Source: JBBDYD01 sp040901865 (GTDB lineage: Bacteria; Bacteroidota; Ignavibacteria; UBA10030). Taken from it: a stretch of 64,000 nucleotides of DNA. Where the stretch lies: positions 33,714 through 97,713 of the forward strand of contig JBBDYD010000136.1 of the NCBI GenBank assembly GCA_040901865.1, read 5' to 3'. Each line of letters opens with the position of its first letter. Position 1 is the first letter of the stretch. The translations under genes were made by a program, and so were the position numbers. Below are positions 51,178-59,575 of the stretch, one piece after another. The notes beneath the pieces are model-generated. The model saw only the letters and a program-made list of their open reading frames with translations. It was not told the DNA's origin and ran no database searches.

Positions 51178-53013
51178 GTGAAAAAAGACTTCCGACAACG
51201 GATCAAAGAGGGCCCCATTCTGTGTGACGGAGCCATGGGGACACTCCTCGATCTGTACGAATATCCCGATCTCCCGCACGAAATCCAGAACATCCGTAAT
51301 CCTGAAATCGTTGAGCGCATTCACCGCGAATATATCGAGGCCGGAGCGGAGATCATTCAAACCAACACGTTTTCGGGGAACCGGCTCAGACTCGCGCAGT
51401 TCCATTTTGAAGACCAGGTCCGCGAAATAAACAAGGCAGGGGTGGAAATCGCCCGACGGGCGGCTGGTGACGGCGTCTATGTTGCGGGGTCCGTAGGGCC
51501 TACCGGGAAGCTCCTTGAGCCGATCGGCAAGTTGAAGATCGCCGATGCGCGTGAAGTGTTCCGCGAACAGATCGCGATCCTGGTTGATGCCGGTATTGAT
51601 GTGCTCATGTTGGAGACATTTGTTAGTCTCACCGAACTTGATGCAGCACTCGATGCGGTGAGGGATCTTAAGGTAAAGATTCCGGTTGTTGCCCAGAAGG
51701 CGTTTCCGGAGGACGGAGCGATTCTCTCGGGCACGTTTCCGGTTGAAGTGGCAGAACATATGATCAGCCGCGGCGTGGATGTGGTTGGTGCGAATTGCAC
51801 CGTGGGTCCTCAGCGCATGTTCAGCATCATCCGCAACATGTACAAAGACGGCGTGTTCATGAGTGCCCAGCCCGCCGCCGGTATTCCCACTCTGCTCGAT
51901 GGACGATCGATCTACCATACATCACCGGAATACCTTGCCCAATACGCACGCGAACTTCTGCAGGCAGGTGTGACCATCATCGGAGCGTGCTGTGGGTCCA
52001 CACCGGCACATATCCGTGCCATGAAGCGTGTCATGGATGAATTCACCGGAACTCCTTCCGCGATCCGTCCGCCGTCCGTGCGGGAGCGAAAGGCCGAGAG
52101 CCCGAAGCCTCCGGTACTTGAACCGGGCGGCCATTCCTGGTCGGCGTTTGCCGGTAATATCGGAAAGAAATTCCTGACGACCGTCGAGCTCGATATTCCG
52201 CGGGGTCTCGACATGTCTTCGTTGATCGAGGGTGCGCGATATCTGCGCAGTTACGGCATTGATGCTATAAACATCACCGACGGGGCGCGGGCACGCCTGC
52301 GCCTGAGCCCGATCGCCATCAGCTACCAGATCCAGTCTCAGGTCGGCATCGAAGCGATGACGCATCTTGCAACCCGGGACCGGAACATGATCAGCCTGCA
52401 AAGCGAGCTGATGAGCGCGCATACCTTTGGTCTCCGCAACATCCTCGCCATCACGGGCGATCCCACGAGCATCGGCGATTACCCACAGGCAACGTCTGTG
52501 TTCGATATAGATTCTTCGGGCCTTATCCGGGCGGCGAAATCCATGAACGAAGGCAAGGATCTCATGGGCAACACCATCGAGGCAAGGACCTCGTTTCTTG
52601 TGGCATGCGCTGCCAACCCCATGGCCGATAACATGGATAAGGAAATCGCCAAAATGGAAAAGAAGGCCGCCGCCGGCGTTGATATCGTTTTCACCCAGCC
52701 GATCTACGAACTCCGCACGCTTGAACAGTTCCTGAAACGAATCGAATCGTGGAAGCTTCCGGTGATGGTGGGTGTTTTACCCCTGAGAGGTTTCAAGCAC
52801 GCCGAATTTTTGCATAATGAGATTCCCGGAATGATCATTCCCGAATCAATTCGCGAAAAACTCCGCAATGCCGGCGACCGGGCTTCTACAATAGGAGTGG
52901 AAAGCGCCATCGATTTTTTGCGGAAGGCAAAACCGATGGTCGCGGGCGCCTATCTCATGCCTCCCTTCAAGAAGTACGACATGGTGCCACAGATTATGGA
53001 AGCGATCGGGTAA
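51178..53013 (+). CDS. Bifunctional homocysteine S-methyltransferase / methylenetetrahydrofolate reductase
   Basis: Two-domain one-carbon enzyme of 611 aa. N-terminal half (about 1-300) is a homocysteine methyltransferase: LCDGAMGTLLDL, IQTNTFSGNRLRL, and zinc-ligand motifs VGANCTVGP and IGACCGSTPAHIR. C-terminal half (about 325-611) is MetF-like: TTVELDIPRGLDMSSL, NITDGARARLRLSP, NILAITGDPTSIGDY, VFTQPIYELRTLEQFL and VMVGVLPLRGFKHAEF. The same order is found in the YitJ-type proteins. The GTG start is 2 bp after the SCO gene with no clear Shine-Dalgarno. Methyl donors for such proteins vary, and no B12 domain is present. It would add methionine synthesis to the lysA-asd neighbourhood. Confidence 0.93.
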   Translation: MKKDFRQRIKEGPILCDGAMGTLLDLYEYPDLPHEIQNIRNPEIVERIHREYIEAGAEIIQTNTFSGNRLRLAQFHFEDQVREINKAGVEIARRAAGDGVYVAGSVGPTGKLLEPIGKLKIADAREVFREQIAILVDAGIDVLMLETFVSLTELDAALDAVRDLKVKIPVVAQKAFPEDGAILSGTFPVEVAEHMISRGVDVVGANCTVGPQRMFSIIRNMYKDGVFMSAQPAAGIPTLLDGRSIYHTSPEYLAQYARELLQAGVTIIGACCGSTPAHIRAMKRVMDEFTGTPSAIRPPSVRERKAESPKPPVLEPGGHSWSAFAGNIGKKFLTTVELDIPRGLDMSSLIEGARYLRSYGIDAINITDGARARLRLSPIAISYQIQSQVGIEAMTHLATRDRNMISLQSELMSAHTFGLRNILAITGDPTSIGDYPQATSVFDIDSSGLIRAAKSMNEGKDLMGNTIEARTSFLVACAANPMADNMDKEIAKMEKKAAAGVDIVFTQPIYELRTLEQFLKRIESWKLPVMVGVLPLRGFKHAEFLHNEIPGMIIPESIREKLRNAGDRASTIGVESAIDFLRKAKPMVAGAYLMPPFKKYDMVPQIMEAIG

Positions 53014-53351
53014 AAGTAGGAAACCAAATTCGAAATTGGGTGTTGGATGTTCGGCGTTGGATATTTCTTTTTACTGGATAGCAGCAATATCCAATATCGA
53101 ACGTCCAACGGTAGGAAACCAAATTCGACATTGGGAGTTGGGCATTCGGCGTTGGATATTTCTTTCCGTCTCAATCCGTTCTTTTTCTGTCCTTTTCCGT
53201 TCCTATCCGTGTTCCATTATCAAGTTTCATCAATCCGTTCAGGATTCCCAATTTCGCAATTCGCAATCCGAATTCCACCTTGATTTTTCCCCAACTCTTC
53301 TGTACCATGCCATCAAGTTCTTTGCTGTGAATTTCTTTGCTCCTTCGAGGG
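53014..53351. repeat. Gene-free gap with two 55-bp direct repeats and an inverted copy
   Basis: No gene in this 338-bp stretch. Two 55-bp copies (53016-53070 and 53111-53165) match at 50 of 55 positions, both starting GTAGGAAACCAAATTCGA. Between them, 53088-53110 is an inverted copy of the repeat's core (19 of 23). Inside each copy the period is 7: ATTCGAA, ATTGGGT, GTTGGAT, GTTCGGC, GTTGGAT. More decayed heptads lie at 53245-53276 (TTCGCAA twice). Small spurious frames through it should not be called genes. Confidence 0.85.
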
Positions 53352-54487
53352 ATGACCATTCGCACCGTTTCGTCTTCCCCATTCTATCTCCTCCCCCTTG
53401 TATCTCTCCTCCTCCATACGGGTTGCGATAACCGGATTTTTACCGGGAAACGTGAAGCACGAGGTGTCTGGATGTCGCGCTTCGAATACGCCGTCGATTC
53501 CGCCCGGGTCAATCCGTCCGTTGCGAAAGCGATTATCAGGAATGTTTTTGAACGTGCCCGAAAGGCGCGGTTGAACATGGTGTTCTTCCAGGTCCGGGGG
53601 AACGCAGACGCTTTCTATAACTCGACGCTTGAGCCATGGTCGGCGATGTTGAGCGGATCGCTTGGACAGGATCCCGGCTGGGATCCCCTTGCGTTTGCTG
53701 TTGAAGAGGCCCACCGGCTTGGGTTGGAACTGCACGCCTGGATCAACGCGTTTCCGGTTTGGCGCGGTCCGGGTTTCCCGCAAGAAACAACCCCGAGACC
53801 CGTGGTGCTCGCACATCCTGATTGGATTGTCTGCGACAGCACGGGAAGCCCGATGCCTCTCACTCAGAATGGCTATGCGTGGGGCACTCCGGGGAACCCT
53901 GCAATGAGAGAACATATCATCAATGTGGTGAAGGAAATCGTCGGGCAGTACGACGTGGATGGCGTTCATTTCGACTACGTGCGCTATCCCGAGGGTTCCA
54001 GGGTTCACGGGTTTTCACGGGATTCCGTGAGTGTTGCGCGCTTCCAAAGTCTTAAATCGAATCCCGCACAGCTGCCTTGGGAATACTGGCAGCGTGAACA
54101 GATAAACGACTTTATCGCCGGCGCATACGATACCATTATCAGCATGAAACACTGGATCAAAGTCTCCGCGGCTGTGATCGGCAAATATGACGGTTCGGGG
54201 TGGACCTCGTATCATGCCGTGTTTCAGGACCCGTATCGCTGGATGGAACTTGAAAAAATCGACTTTATTGTTCCAATGGTGTATTGGCAACGTTCGCATC
54301 CGACTCATCCATTTGTACCGCTGATTGCACAATGGCACGACAGGGTTGCGCACAAACGACAAGTACTTCCGGGACTCTCCACCGGTCTGCAACATAAATT
54401 CGGATGGCGTGAGCTTTCGGCGCAAATTCACGCGGTCCGGAAGCAGGGACTTCCCGGAGTCGTGTTCTTTGCCTCGGGCGGATTGGA
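53352..54487 (+). CDS. GHL10 / YngK-like glycoside hydrolase lipoprotein, 3' end lost in gap
   Basis: Predicted secreted glycosidase of the DUF187 (glycosyl-hydrolase-like 10) family, cut by the N-run after 378 codons. Seen: lipoprotein signal (FYLLPLVSLLLHTGC), GVWMSRFEYA, ARKARLNMVFFQVRGNADAF, GLELHAWINAFPVWRGP, WIVCDSTGSPMPL, VKEIVGQYDVDGVHFDYVRY with the probable catalytic Asp region, and IDFIVPMVYWQR. The barrel is nearly complete; family members continue with further beta domains. The ATG at 53352 is chosen over an in-frame TTG at 53337 on codon type. The open frame that appears to run on past the Ns is an assembly artefact. Confidence 0.85.
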
Positions 54488-54587
54488 NNNNNNNNNNNNN
54501 NNNNNNNNNNNNNNNNNNNNNNNNNNNNNNNNNNNNNNNNNNNNNNNNNNNNNNNNNNNNNNNNNNNNNNNNNNNNNNNNNNNNNNN
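54488..54587. other. Assembly gap (100 N)
   Basis: Exactly 100 ambiguous bases, the conventional placeholder for a gap of unknown size. It falls inside coding sequence on both sides. The true distance and any genes between the glycosidase and the receiver protein cannot be known. Confidence 0.99.
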
Positions 54588-55838
54588 AGGGTGGACCAGC
54601 TCCTGAAGGCGGGGTCGCTTGAGGAGGCAAGAGCCTACGTCACCAAAGCAAAGGAAGTGGATCCCAGAAACATTTATGTTTCCGCCTATGAAGAACGCCT
54701 GAACGACTTGCTTGAGGAAAAAGCCAAGCGGGATACTATTGAGGCAAAACGACAAGCCGAACAGGAACAGCGGCGAAGCGAGGATGAGGCGAGGCGAAAA
54801 CTGGAGGAGGAAACGAGGAAAGCGGAAGAAGAAAAGAGGAAAGCGGAGGAAGAAAAGAGGAAAGCGGAGGAAGAAAAGAGGAGTAAGGGCGAAGAGGAAA
54901 AGCGGCGGAAAGCAGAGGAAAAGGAAGCTGAAGAAGCGGAGAAGCGGAAAAAAGAAGAGGAGTCCAAAGCCAAAGTTCAATCCAAATCTGCCGCACGTCG
55001 TTCATCCGCACCCGAGATTCCGCGGTCAGTCCTTGAAGAGACAAAACGTAAGATTTTGGAGGAAAGAAAAGGCAAAAGTACCCATCTGCACGAGATGCCA
55101 CCCCCCGGGCAATTTCAAAGCACCTATGAAGAAGGACTCGAGATCTATCGGAGAGTTTTGTTTGAAGTGTGGGTTGACGGTGCAAGCACTCCGGCGGAAA
55201 AGAAACAACTTGCGAGCCTCCAGGCGTCCCTGATGATCTCTCCCGAGGACCATACCCGCCTCGAGCGGGATGCAAAAATTGATTCATACACGAGCGCATT
55301 CCGCAGGGCATGGTCATCCGGAGCGATTTCTCCCGAATCCGCATCGTTGTTAGCCGACCTGCGCAAGAAGTTTAGCATCAGTATGGAGGATCATGAGCAA
55401 ATCGAGGCGACCCTGCTCTGGGAACTCCGGTCATCGAACCAAAAAGCGCAGCTCCTCGTTATCGACGACGATCAGAAATTGCTCACAGTTATCTCCGACA
55501 CCCTCCAGGATGCCGGATTCCAGACAATCCCCGTCACGACATCGGATGAAGCGTTTAAGATCCTCCAGACGGTTACGCCGGACCTTATTCTGTCCGATAT
55601 TAACCTCGAAACCTCGACCATGGGGGGGTTTTCCTTCTATGAAAAGGTGAGAGAGATTGAGCGCCTGCACGAGATTCCGTTTATTTTCCTGAGCGGATTG
55701 ACCGACGAAGTGCTCATACGTACGGGGAAGGAACTCGGTGTAGACGACTACATTACGAAACCATTCTCCAGCGATAACCTTATTGCCACCATTAAAGGAA
55801 AAATAAAACGGTATCGCCAGATGAAGAAGAAAAAGTAA
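54588..55838 (+). CDS. Charged-helix protein with duplicated helical module and C-terminal receiver domain, 5' end lost in gap
   Basis: Signalling protein, 416 residues visible, N-terminus missing. Seen in order: a short TPR-like piece (LLKAGSLEEARAYVTKAKEV); a long Glu/Lys/Arg single helix (about 45-125) built partly from 21-bp DNA repeats; a duplicated module of about 45-50 aa, first YRRVLFEVWVDGASTPAEKK with LMISPEDHTRLE, then YTSAFRRAWSSGAISPESAS with FSISMEDHEQIE; and a CheY-like receiver (LLVIDDDQKLLTVISDTLQD, LILSDINLETSTMGGFSFYE, IPFIFLSGLTD, VDDYITKPFSSDNL) with Asp in LSDINLE and Lys in ITKPF. There is no output domain after the receiver. The kinase partner is unknown. Confidence 0.85.
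   Translation, partial: RVDQLLKAGSLEEARAYVTKAKEVDPRNIYVSAYEERLNDLLEEKAKRDTIEAKRQAEQEQRRSEDEARRKLEEETRKAEEEKRKAEEEKRKAEEEKRSKGEEEKRRKAEEKEAEEAEKRKKEEESKAKVQSKSAARRSSAPEIPRSVLEETKRKILEERKGKSTHLHEMPPPGQFQSTYEEGLEIYRRVLFEVWVDGASTPAEKKQLASLQASLMISPEDHTRLERDAKIDSYTSAFRRAWSSGAISPESASLLADLRKKFSISMEDHEQIEATLLWELRSSNQKAQLLVIDDDQKLLTVISDTLQDAGFQTIPVTTSDEAFKILQTVTPDLILSDINLETSTMGGFSFYEKVREIERLHEIPFIFLSGLTDEVLIRTGKELGVDDYITKPFSSDNLIATIKGKIKRYRQMKKKK
54815..54877 (+). repeat. Three 21-bp in-frame repeats encoding KAEEEKR-type helix
   Basis: Units at 54815-54835, 54836-54856 and 54857-54877 are identical except for one base in the first. Each begins GAGGAAAGCGGA and encodes the seven residues R-K-A-E-E-E-K, extending the charged single helix of the receiver protein. 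Such repeats can gain or lose units without changing the frame. Confidence 0.95.
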
Positions 55839-56163
55839 AAATGTCTGCCCGCCGAAGCCATCAGCCAGTGTGATCGAGGAGGCGCAGGCTGGGAAGATGG
55901 AAGCTTGCCCCGGCCCCCCGGGCTGAAGTTTCAAGAAGGCGGGCCGGGGAGTCCGCCTCTGGCGGACGAAGGGATGGAAAATGGATGATGGTGGATGGAA
56001 TGAAGATGAGTTTGATGACTCCGACCTTTAGGTCGGAGAAACAACCGTAATGAACGGAGAGGGCTTTAGCCCTGAGTTTCAGGCCCATACCCGATCTCTG
56101 ACTTCTGATTTCTGACCTCTGTCGTTCGCAACCCGCAACCCGTAACTCGAAACTCACACCGCT
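55839..56163. repeat. Gene-free gap rich in hairpins and heptads between convergent genes
   Basis: No gene. From left to right: a GC-rich area with GTCCGCC-TCT-GGCGGAC (55951-55967); a perfect hairpin CTCCGACCT-TT-AGGTCGGAG (56019-56038); a second, AGGGCT-TT-AGCCCT (56060-56073), 21 bp later; then nine heptads in strict period (56097-56159), first TCTGACT, TCTGATT, TCTGACC, TCTGTCG, then TTCGCAA, CCCGCAA, CCCGTAA, CTCGAAA, CTCACAC. The paired TT-loop hairpins look like a REP-type element. They could also terminate both convergent transcripts. Confidence 0.8.
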
Positions 56164-57006
56164 TCACCTAATACCCCACCTCCTGTACACACACGAAGCA
56201 ACCAGCACCCCGTTCATCACCACGATGTTAAAGACAAGATAGGCCTCCAACCGGTTCGCAACCGAAAACAGCATCAACAAAAACAACTCCGTCCCGATTC
56301 CGAGAAAACCCGATAGAAGTAACCCCACCCGGTCGCCATACCATCGGTGACGAAATTCCTCATCCATCCTTCCTTTTCGACACCAGATATCGATCTTCAA
56401 GATCAGCCGATCCTGCCAGCCGTAGAGAATGAGAAAGGCCTTGTGGAGTAGCAATGTGGTTCTGTCTCCCTCCAGATCCTTTTTTGTGATCTCCTCAACC
56501 AGACGGTTTGTTTGATATCGGCCCTTCAAGTGAAGATAGGACGTGTGGTAGAAGACATGGTAGGATATGCGGAATGTCATCCCCGCAAACGCGAGGAACG
56601 ACCAGATCCAAAAAAGTGGATCTCCGGTTGACTGCGCAAGTGTCCATCCGATTCCGGAAAACACAGCGAAACTAACGACAATATCGCCGATGGAATCCAG
56701 AAACCGTCCTTTTCTGCTGAATTGCTGTTTCGCCCTTGCAAGCTGGCCGTCTGCGGAATCGAGAAGGTCCTTGAGCGTAATAAGAAGACCGGCTGTGATC
56801 AGCGAGGCACGGCCGCCCGCCGCATAAAAACCGGCCGCTCCAAGACCTGCAAAAATGGATGCAACGGTGACCTGGTTCGGGGTGACAGGTGTGTGATATA
56901 AAAGACTAACGAGAATTCCGGCGAGGGGCCGGAGGAGGTAGGTGTTGATCAGTTCGTCAGAATGATCGGACTTCAGTGAATCCCGGTAGTTGTACGATTC
57001 AGGCAT
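56164..57006 (-). CDS. CDP-alcohol phosphatidyltransferase
   Basis: Integral membrane enzyme of 280 aa that moves a phospho-alcohol or diacylglycerol-phosphate group from a CDP-linked donor. Seen: the full family motif D-x2-D-G-x2-A-R-x8-G-x3-D-x3-D in DSADGQLARAKQQFSRKG and RFLDSIGD (about 88-115), preceded by the VTPNQVTVASIFAGLGAAGF helix, and several further hydrophobic segments (VVSFAVFSGIGWTL, LLLSGFLGIGTELFLLMLFS). Its start overlaps the cytidylyltransferase gene by 8 bp. Together they look like a dedicated headgroup pathway in which the neighbour makes the CDP-alcohol. The substrate is unknown; inositol-phosphate or amino-alcohol types are possible. Confidence 0.9.
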   Translation of the reverse strand: MPESYNYRDSLKSDHSDELINTYLLRPLAGILVSLLYHTPVTPNQVTVASIFAGLGAAGFYAAGGRASLITAGLLITLKDLLDSADGQLARAKQQFSRKGRFLDSIGDIVVSFAVFSGIGWTLAQSTGDPLFWIWSFLAFAGMTFRISYHVFYHTSYLHLKGRYQTNRLVEEITKKDLEGDRTTLLLHKAFLILYGWQDRLILKIDIWCRKGRMDEEFRHRWYGDRVGLLLSGFLGIGTELFLLMLFSVANRLEAYLVFNIVVMNGVLVASCVYRRWGIR

Positions 57007-57739
57007 GGTCAGTGTCGGAAATCATCCGTTCGGCAAGGGCGTAGTCCGCAGGGGTATCTATCTCAACGACAGGGAATTTGCTGATATCGATGGCCCAAAA
57101 CCTGGTTCCTGTATCGATCATCTCCTGAAAGGCAGCCTCGTAGAATTCCTTTTTTCCCGCCGCTTCTTTCATACGCCTGTCCAGTGTTTCAAACAACGTT
57201 CTGGAGGCGGGAGCGGAAAACATCTCGATTCCCACAGATTCTCCGAAGGTCTCTGCCAGCGGAATGTGCTTCCCGATTTCTAAAACGTGATCCCATCGGT
57301 TAATTTTTACGCGTATTTCCTCGTTATCATGTGGGCCGCTGACACGGACAGCGATCCGATTTGGCTTTCTCTGTGGGGTCGCGAGCGCATCGAGTAACAG
57401 AGGAGGGAAGAGGATGTCGCTGTCGAGAAGCAAAAAAGACGAGTGTTGGGCGAAAGCGCGGGCCAAGGAGAGAGAGTAGGCGTTGTTTGTCACCCGAAAG
57501 CGGGCATTATGAAGAAACGTCACTTGCACGCGCGGAAAAGCACGTGAAACCTTGGCACGCACCTTAGCCCCTTCGAACCCCGTGACGATCGCGATCTCAC
57601 GGATCCCGTTCGCCAGTACCGCATCAAGAGTTCGCTCAAGAAGAGTTCGCCCCCCGATGGTCAGTAAACATTTCGGAGTTTTAGCTGTAAGAGGGCGGAG
57701 CCGCTTTCCGATTCCCGCCGCGAGGATCACGCATTTCAT
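56999..57739 (-). CDS. LicC/PntC-like nucleotidyltransferase (probable cytidylyltransferase)
   Basis: Cytoplasmic sugar- or alcohol-phosphate nucleotidyltransferase of 246 aa. Seen: the signature ILAAGIGKRLRPLTAKTPKC at residues 5-24, then TLLERTLDAVLANGIREIAI, and the LicC/PntC-type segment FRVTNNAYSLSLARAF. Metal-site LLLDSDILFPP and the C-terminal FYEAAFQEMIDTGTRFWAID, VVEIDTPADYALAE follow. This wording fits CTP:phosphocholine or CTP:phosphonate cytidylyltransferases better than glucose-1-phosphate enzymes. It overlaps its upstream aminotransferase gene by 4 bp (ATGA) and its downstream phosphatidyltransferase gene by 8 bp. Likely product is a CDP-amino-alcohol for that transferase. Confidence 0.85.
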   Translation of the reverse strand: MKCVILAAGIGKRLRPLTAKTPKCLLTIGGRTLLERTLDAVLANGIREIAIVTGFEGAKVRAKVSRAFPRVQVTFLHNARFRVTNNAYSLSLARAFAQHSSFLLLDSDILFPPLLLDALATPQRKPNRIAVRVSGPHDNEEIRVKINRWDHVLEIGKHIPLAETFGESVGIEMFSAPASRTLFETLDRRMKEAAGKKEFYEAAFQEMIDTGTRFWAIDISKFPVVEIDTPADYALAERMISDTDHA

Positions 57740-58785
57740 CGACCCCCCTGATCCCGGAAGAAGGCTTTGAGTATTTCCAGGAGGCGCTCATTCTGTTCTT
57801 TCGTGCCAATCGTTATGCGCAAACAGTGCTCGAATTCCTTTTCTGTGAAAAACTTCACCATAATTCCTTCGCGATTCAGAAGCTCCTTGAGCGGATCTCC
57901 CATCTCTCCCGGTATTCGCACAAGCACGAAGTTGGCATCAGAGCGATGGCAGCGAACCTCCCGCTGGAGGTCAAAGAACTGATAATACCGCTCCCGATCA
58001 GCCCGTATGCCCTGATTGACCTTATCGTAATACTCCCGCGAGTCAAGCGCCGCCAGAGCCAGGAGTTCTGAAATCCTGTTATATCCCAGGTATCGCGAGG
58101 CGAACTTTGTCAGACGGCTCAGGCTTGCTCCTGCCGCTGCGTAGCCAATCCGCGCACCCGCCAGGGCGTAGAACTTGGAAAATGTCCGAAGAATAAGCAG
58201 GTTTCTGTACTTGCCGATGAGATCGCTTACGCGGCGGGGAGACGACTCGGCAAACCCAAAATACGCCTCGTCGAGGATCACAATGCTTTCCCGAAACGCT
58301 TCGGTGAGGCGCTCGAGATCGGAGTCGCGGAATGAATTCCCCGTCGGATTGTTCGGCGAGGCGATCAGAACTACACGCGGAGACGTTCGCCGGTAGAGGG
58401 TAATCATGTCATCCACATCATAGGCAAAAACATTCCCGGCCTCGCGGAGTTTATACGTGATAGTCTCTCCGCCGACTTCGGCGGCCACGGACCGGTAGTA
58501 CCACCACGATTGATCCGGACACAGGATTTTTTCTCCGGGGCCAAGGTAACAATGGACCGCCTGCTTCAGCATATCCTCGCTTCCTTCGCTCAGAAGAATC
58601 AGGTCTTCCGGAATTCCATGCTCGGCCGCGAGCCGCTCAGAAAGAGCGCTCTTGACGCCCCTCTTGAAATCCCGGGAATAAAAACTCAGTTCATTCAGCG
58701 AAAGGGTCCTGAGGACCTCAAAGCACTTCGGCGCAGGGCCGTAGAGGTTTTCGTTGCGATCGAGATAGAGGTAGGGAGGTGTCAT
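57736..58785 (-). CDS. HisC/CobD-like PLP-dependent aminotransferase or decarboxylase
   Basis: Fold-type I PLP enzyme of 349 aa, close to histidinol-phosphate aminotransferase and to the related threonine-phosphate decarboxylase CobD. Seen: YLDRNENLYGPAPKC, ILLSEGSEDMLKQAVHCYLG, VVLIASPNNPTGNSF, IVILDEAYFGFAE, the PLP-Lys motif LRTFSKFYALAGARIGY and the C-terminal Arg in HCLRITIGT. It heads a three-gene overlapping cassette with a cytidylyltransferase and a CDP-alcohol phosphatidyltransferase. No his or cob genes are near, so synthesis of an amino-alcohol phosphate headgroup is the preferred role. Which reaction it performs is open. Confidence 0.82.
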   Translation of the reverse strand: MTPPYLYLDRNENLYGPAPKCFEVLRTLSLNELSFYSRDFKRGVKSALSERLAAEHGIPEDLILLSEGSEDMLKQAVHCYLGPGEKILCPDQSWWYYRSVAAEVGGETITYKLREAGNVFAYDVDDMITLYRRTSPRVVLIASPNNPTGNSFRDSDLERLTEAFRESIVILDEAYFGFAESSPRRVSDLIGKYRNLLILRTFSKFYALAGARIGYAAAGASLSRLTKFASRYLGYNRISELLALAALDSREYYDKVNQGIRADRERYYQFFDLQREVRCHRSDANFVLVRIPGEMGDPLKELLNREGIMVKFFTEKEFEHCLRITIGTKEQNERLLEILKAFFRDQGGR

Positions 58786-58809
58786 GATGTGAAATAAGGA
58801 GAAAAGAAA

Positions 58810-58891
58810 AACGCAGAGTCGCAGAGGACGCAGAGAATCGCAGAGAATCTACACACTCTGCGTCCCTCCGCGCTCTCTGCTTCTCTGCGTT
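58810..58891. repeat. Nested inverted repeats of the ACGCAGAG type
   Basis: AACGCAGAG (58810-58818) pairs with CTCTGCGTT (58883-58891), and GACGCAGAG (58827-58835) pairs with CTCTGCGTC (58856-58864), giving a branched stem. The left arm is a decayed 8-10-base-period run of GCAGAG words. It fills the gap between the helicase and aminotransferase genes, both leftward, and may end helicase transcription. Confidence 0.85.
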
Positions 58892-59511
58892 GATCTTCTA
58901 ATCGTTGCGCAATCATCTATTCAATTACCCACGGTTCCAGCAGATTGTCCCCAATTCCCTGAATAAACCGCGAGGGCTTACTCAGGATCATCCCAGATTC
59001 GCGATCGTAGACGTTGATCGGATACGTAATGAACAGGTGTTCCTTCGCCCGGGTACAAGCGACATACATCAGCCGCCGCTCTTCTTCCAGCTCTTCATCG
59101 CTTGCGACTGACCGCATGGTGGGGAACCTGCCTTCAAGCGCGTAAATCACAAACACCGTATTCCACTCCAACCCCTTTGCGCTGTGCACGGTGGAGAGCG
59201 TAAGGTACTCTGTCTCGGGACCCGGAGACTCGACATCACTGACGCTCTCCGTGGGTGGCTCCAGGGCCAGATCCGTCAGCAGCGAACTGATGTCCTTGTA
59301 ACGTTCCGTGATATTCTGAAACATCTCAAGGTCTTTTTTTCTCTTTGTATGGTCATCGTACCGCGCGCGCAGAATCGGCTCGTAATATTGCAAAAGATGA
59401 TACGTCTGCTCGGCGGGGCTGAAGGACGGTTTCGACGCTTCGTTGAGCACCTTGAACAATCCCTGCACCGGATCAGGATAGGCCTTGTACTGTGACCAGA
59501 ACGCCAAACTC

Positions 59512-59575
59512 TCGTTGTTTCGTTGGTTCGCCCTTTCGTTGTCTCGTTGATGCGTTGATGCGTTGATGCGTCTTT
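59512..59575. repeat. Octad tandem repeat inside the helicase coding sequence
   Basis: Eight consecutive 8-base units, TCGTTGTT, TCGTTGGT, TCGCCCTT, TCGTTGTC, TCGTTGAT, GCGTTGAT, GCGTTGAT, GCGTCTTT, in strict phase. In the leftward gene they encode the low-complexity stretch RRINASTHQRDNERANQRNN. The consensus (reverse complement ANCAACGA) is the same as in the intergenic tract at 62595-62643. Confidence 0.93.

Noticed and set aside
53337..55838. A single 833-residue protein across the N-run
   Set aside because: The Ns are a placeholder of unknown length. The left half is a lipoprotein glycosidase and the right half a cytoplasmic receiver protein.
57736..58785. Histidine-biosynthesis HisC
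   Set aside because: No other his genes nearby, and the gene overlaps a cytidylyltransferase and precedes a phosphatidyltransferase.
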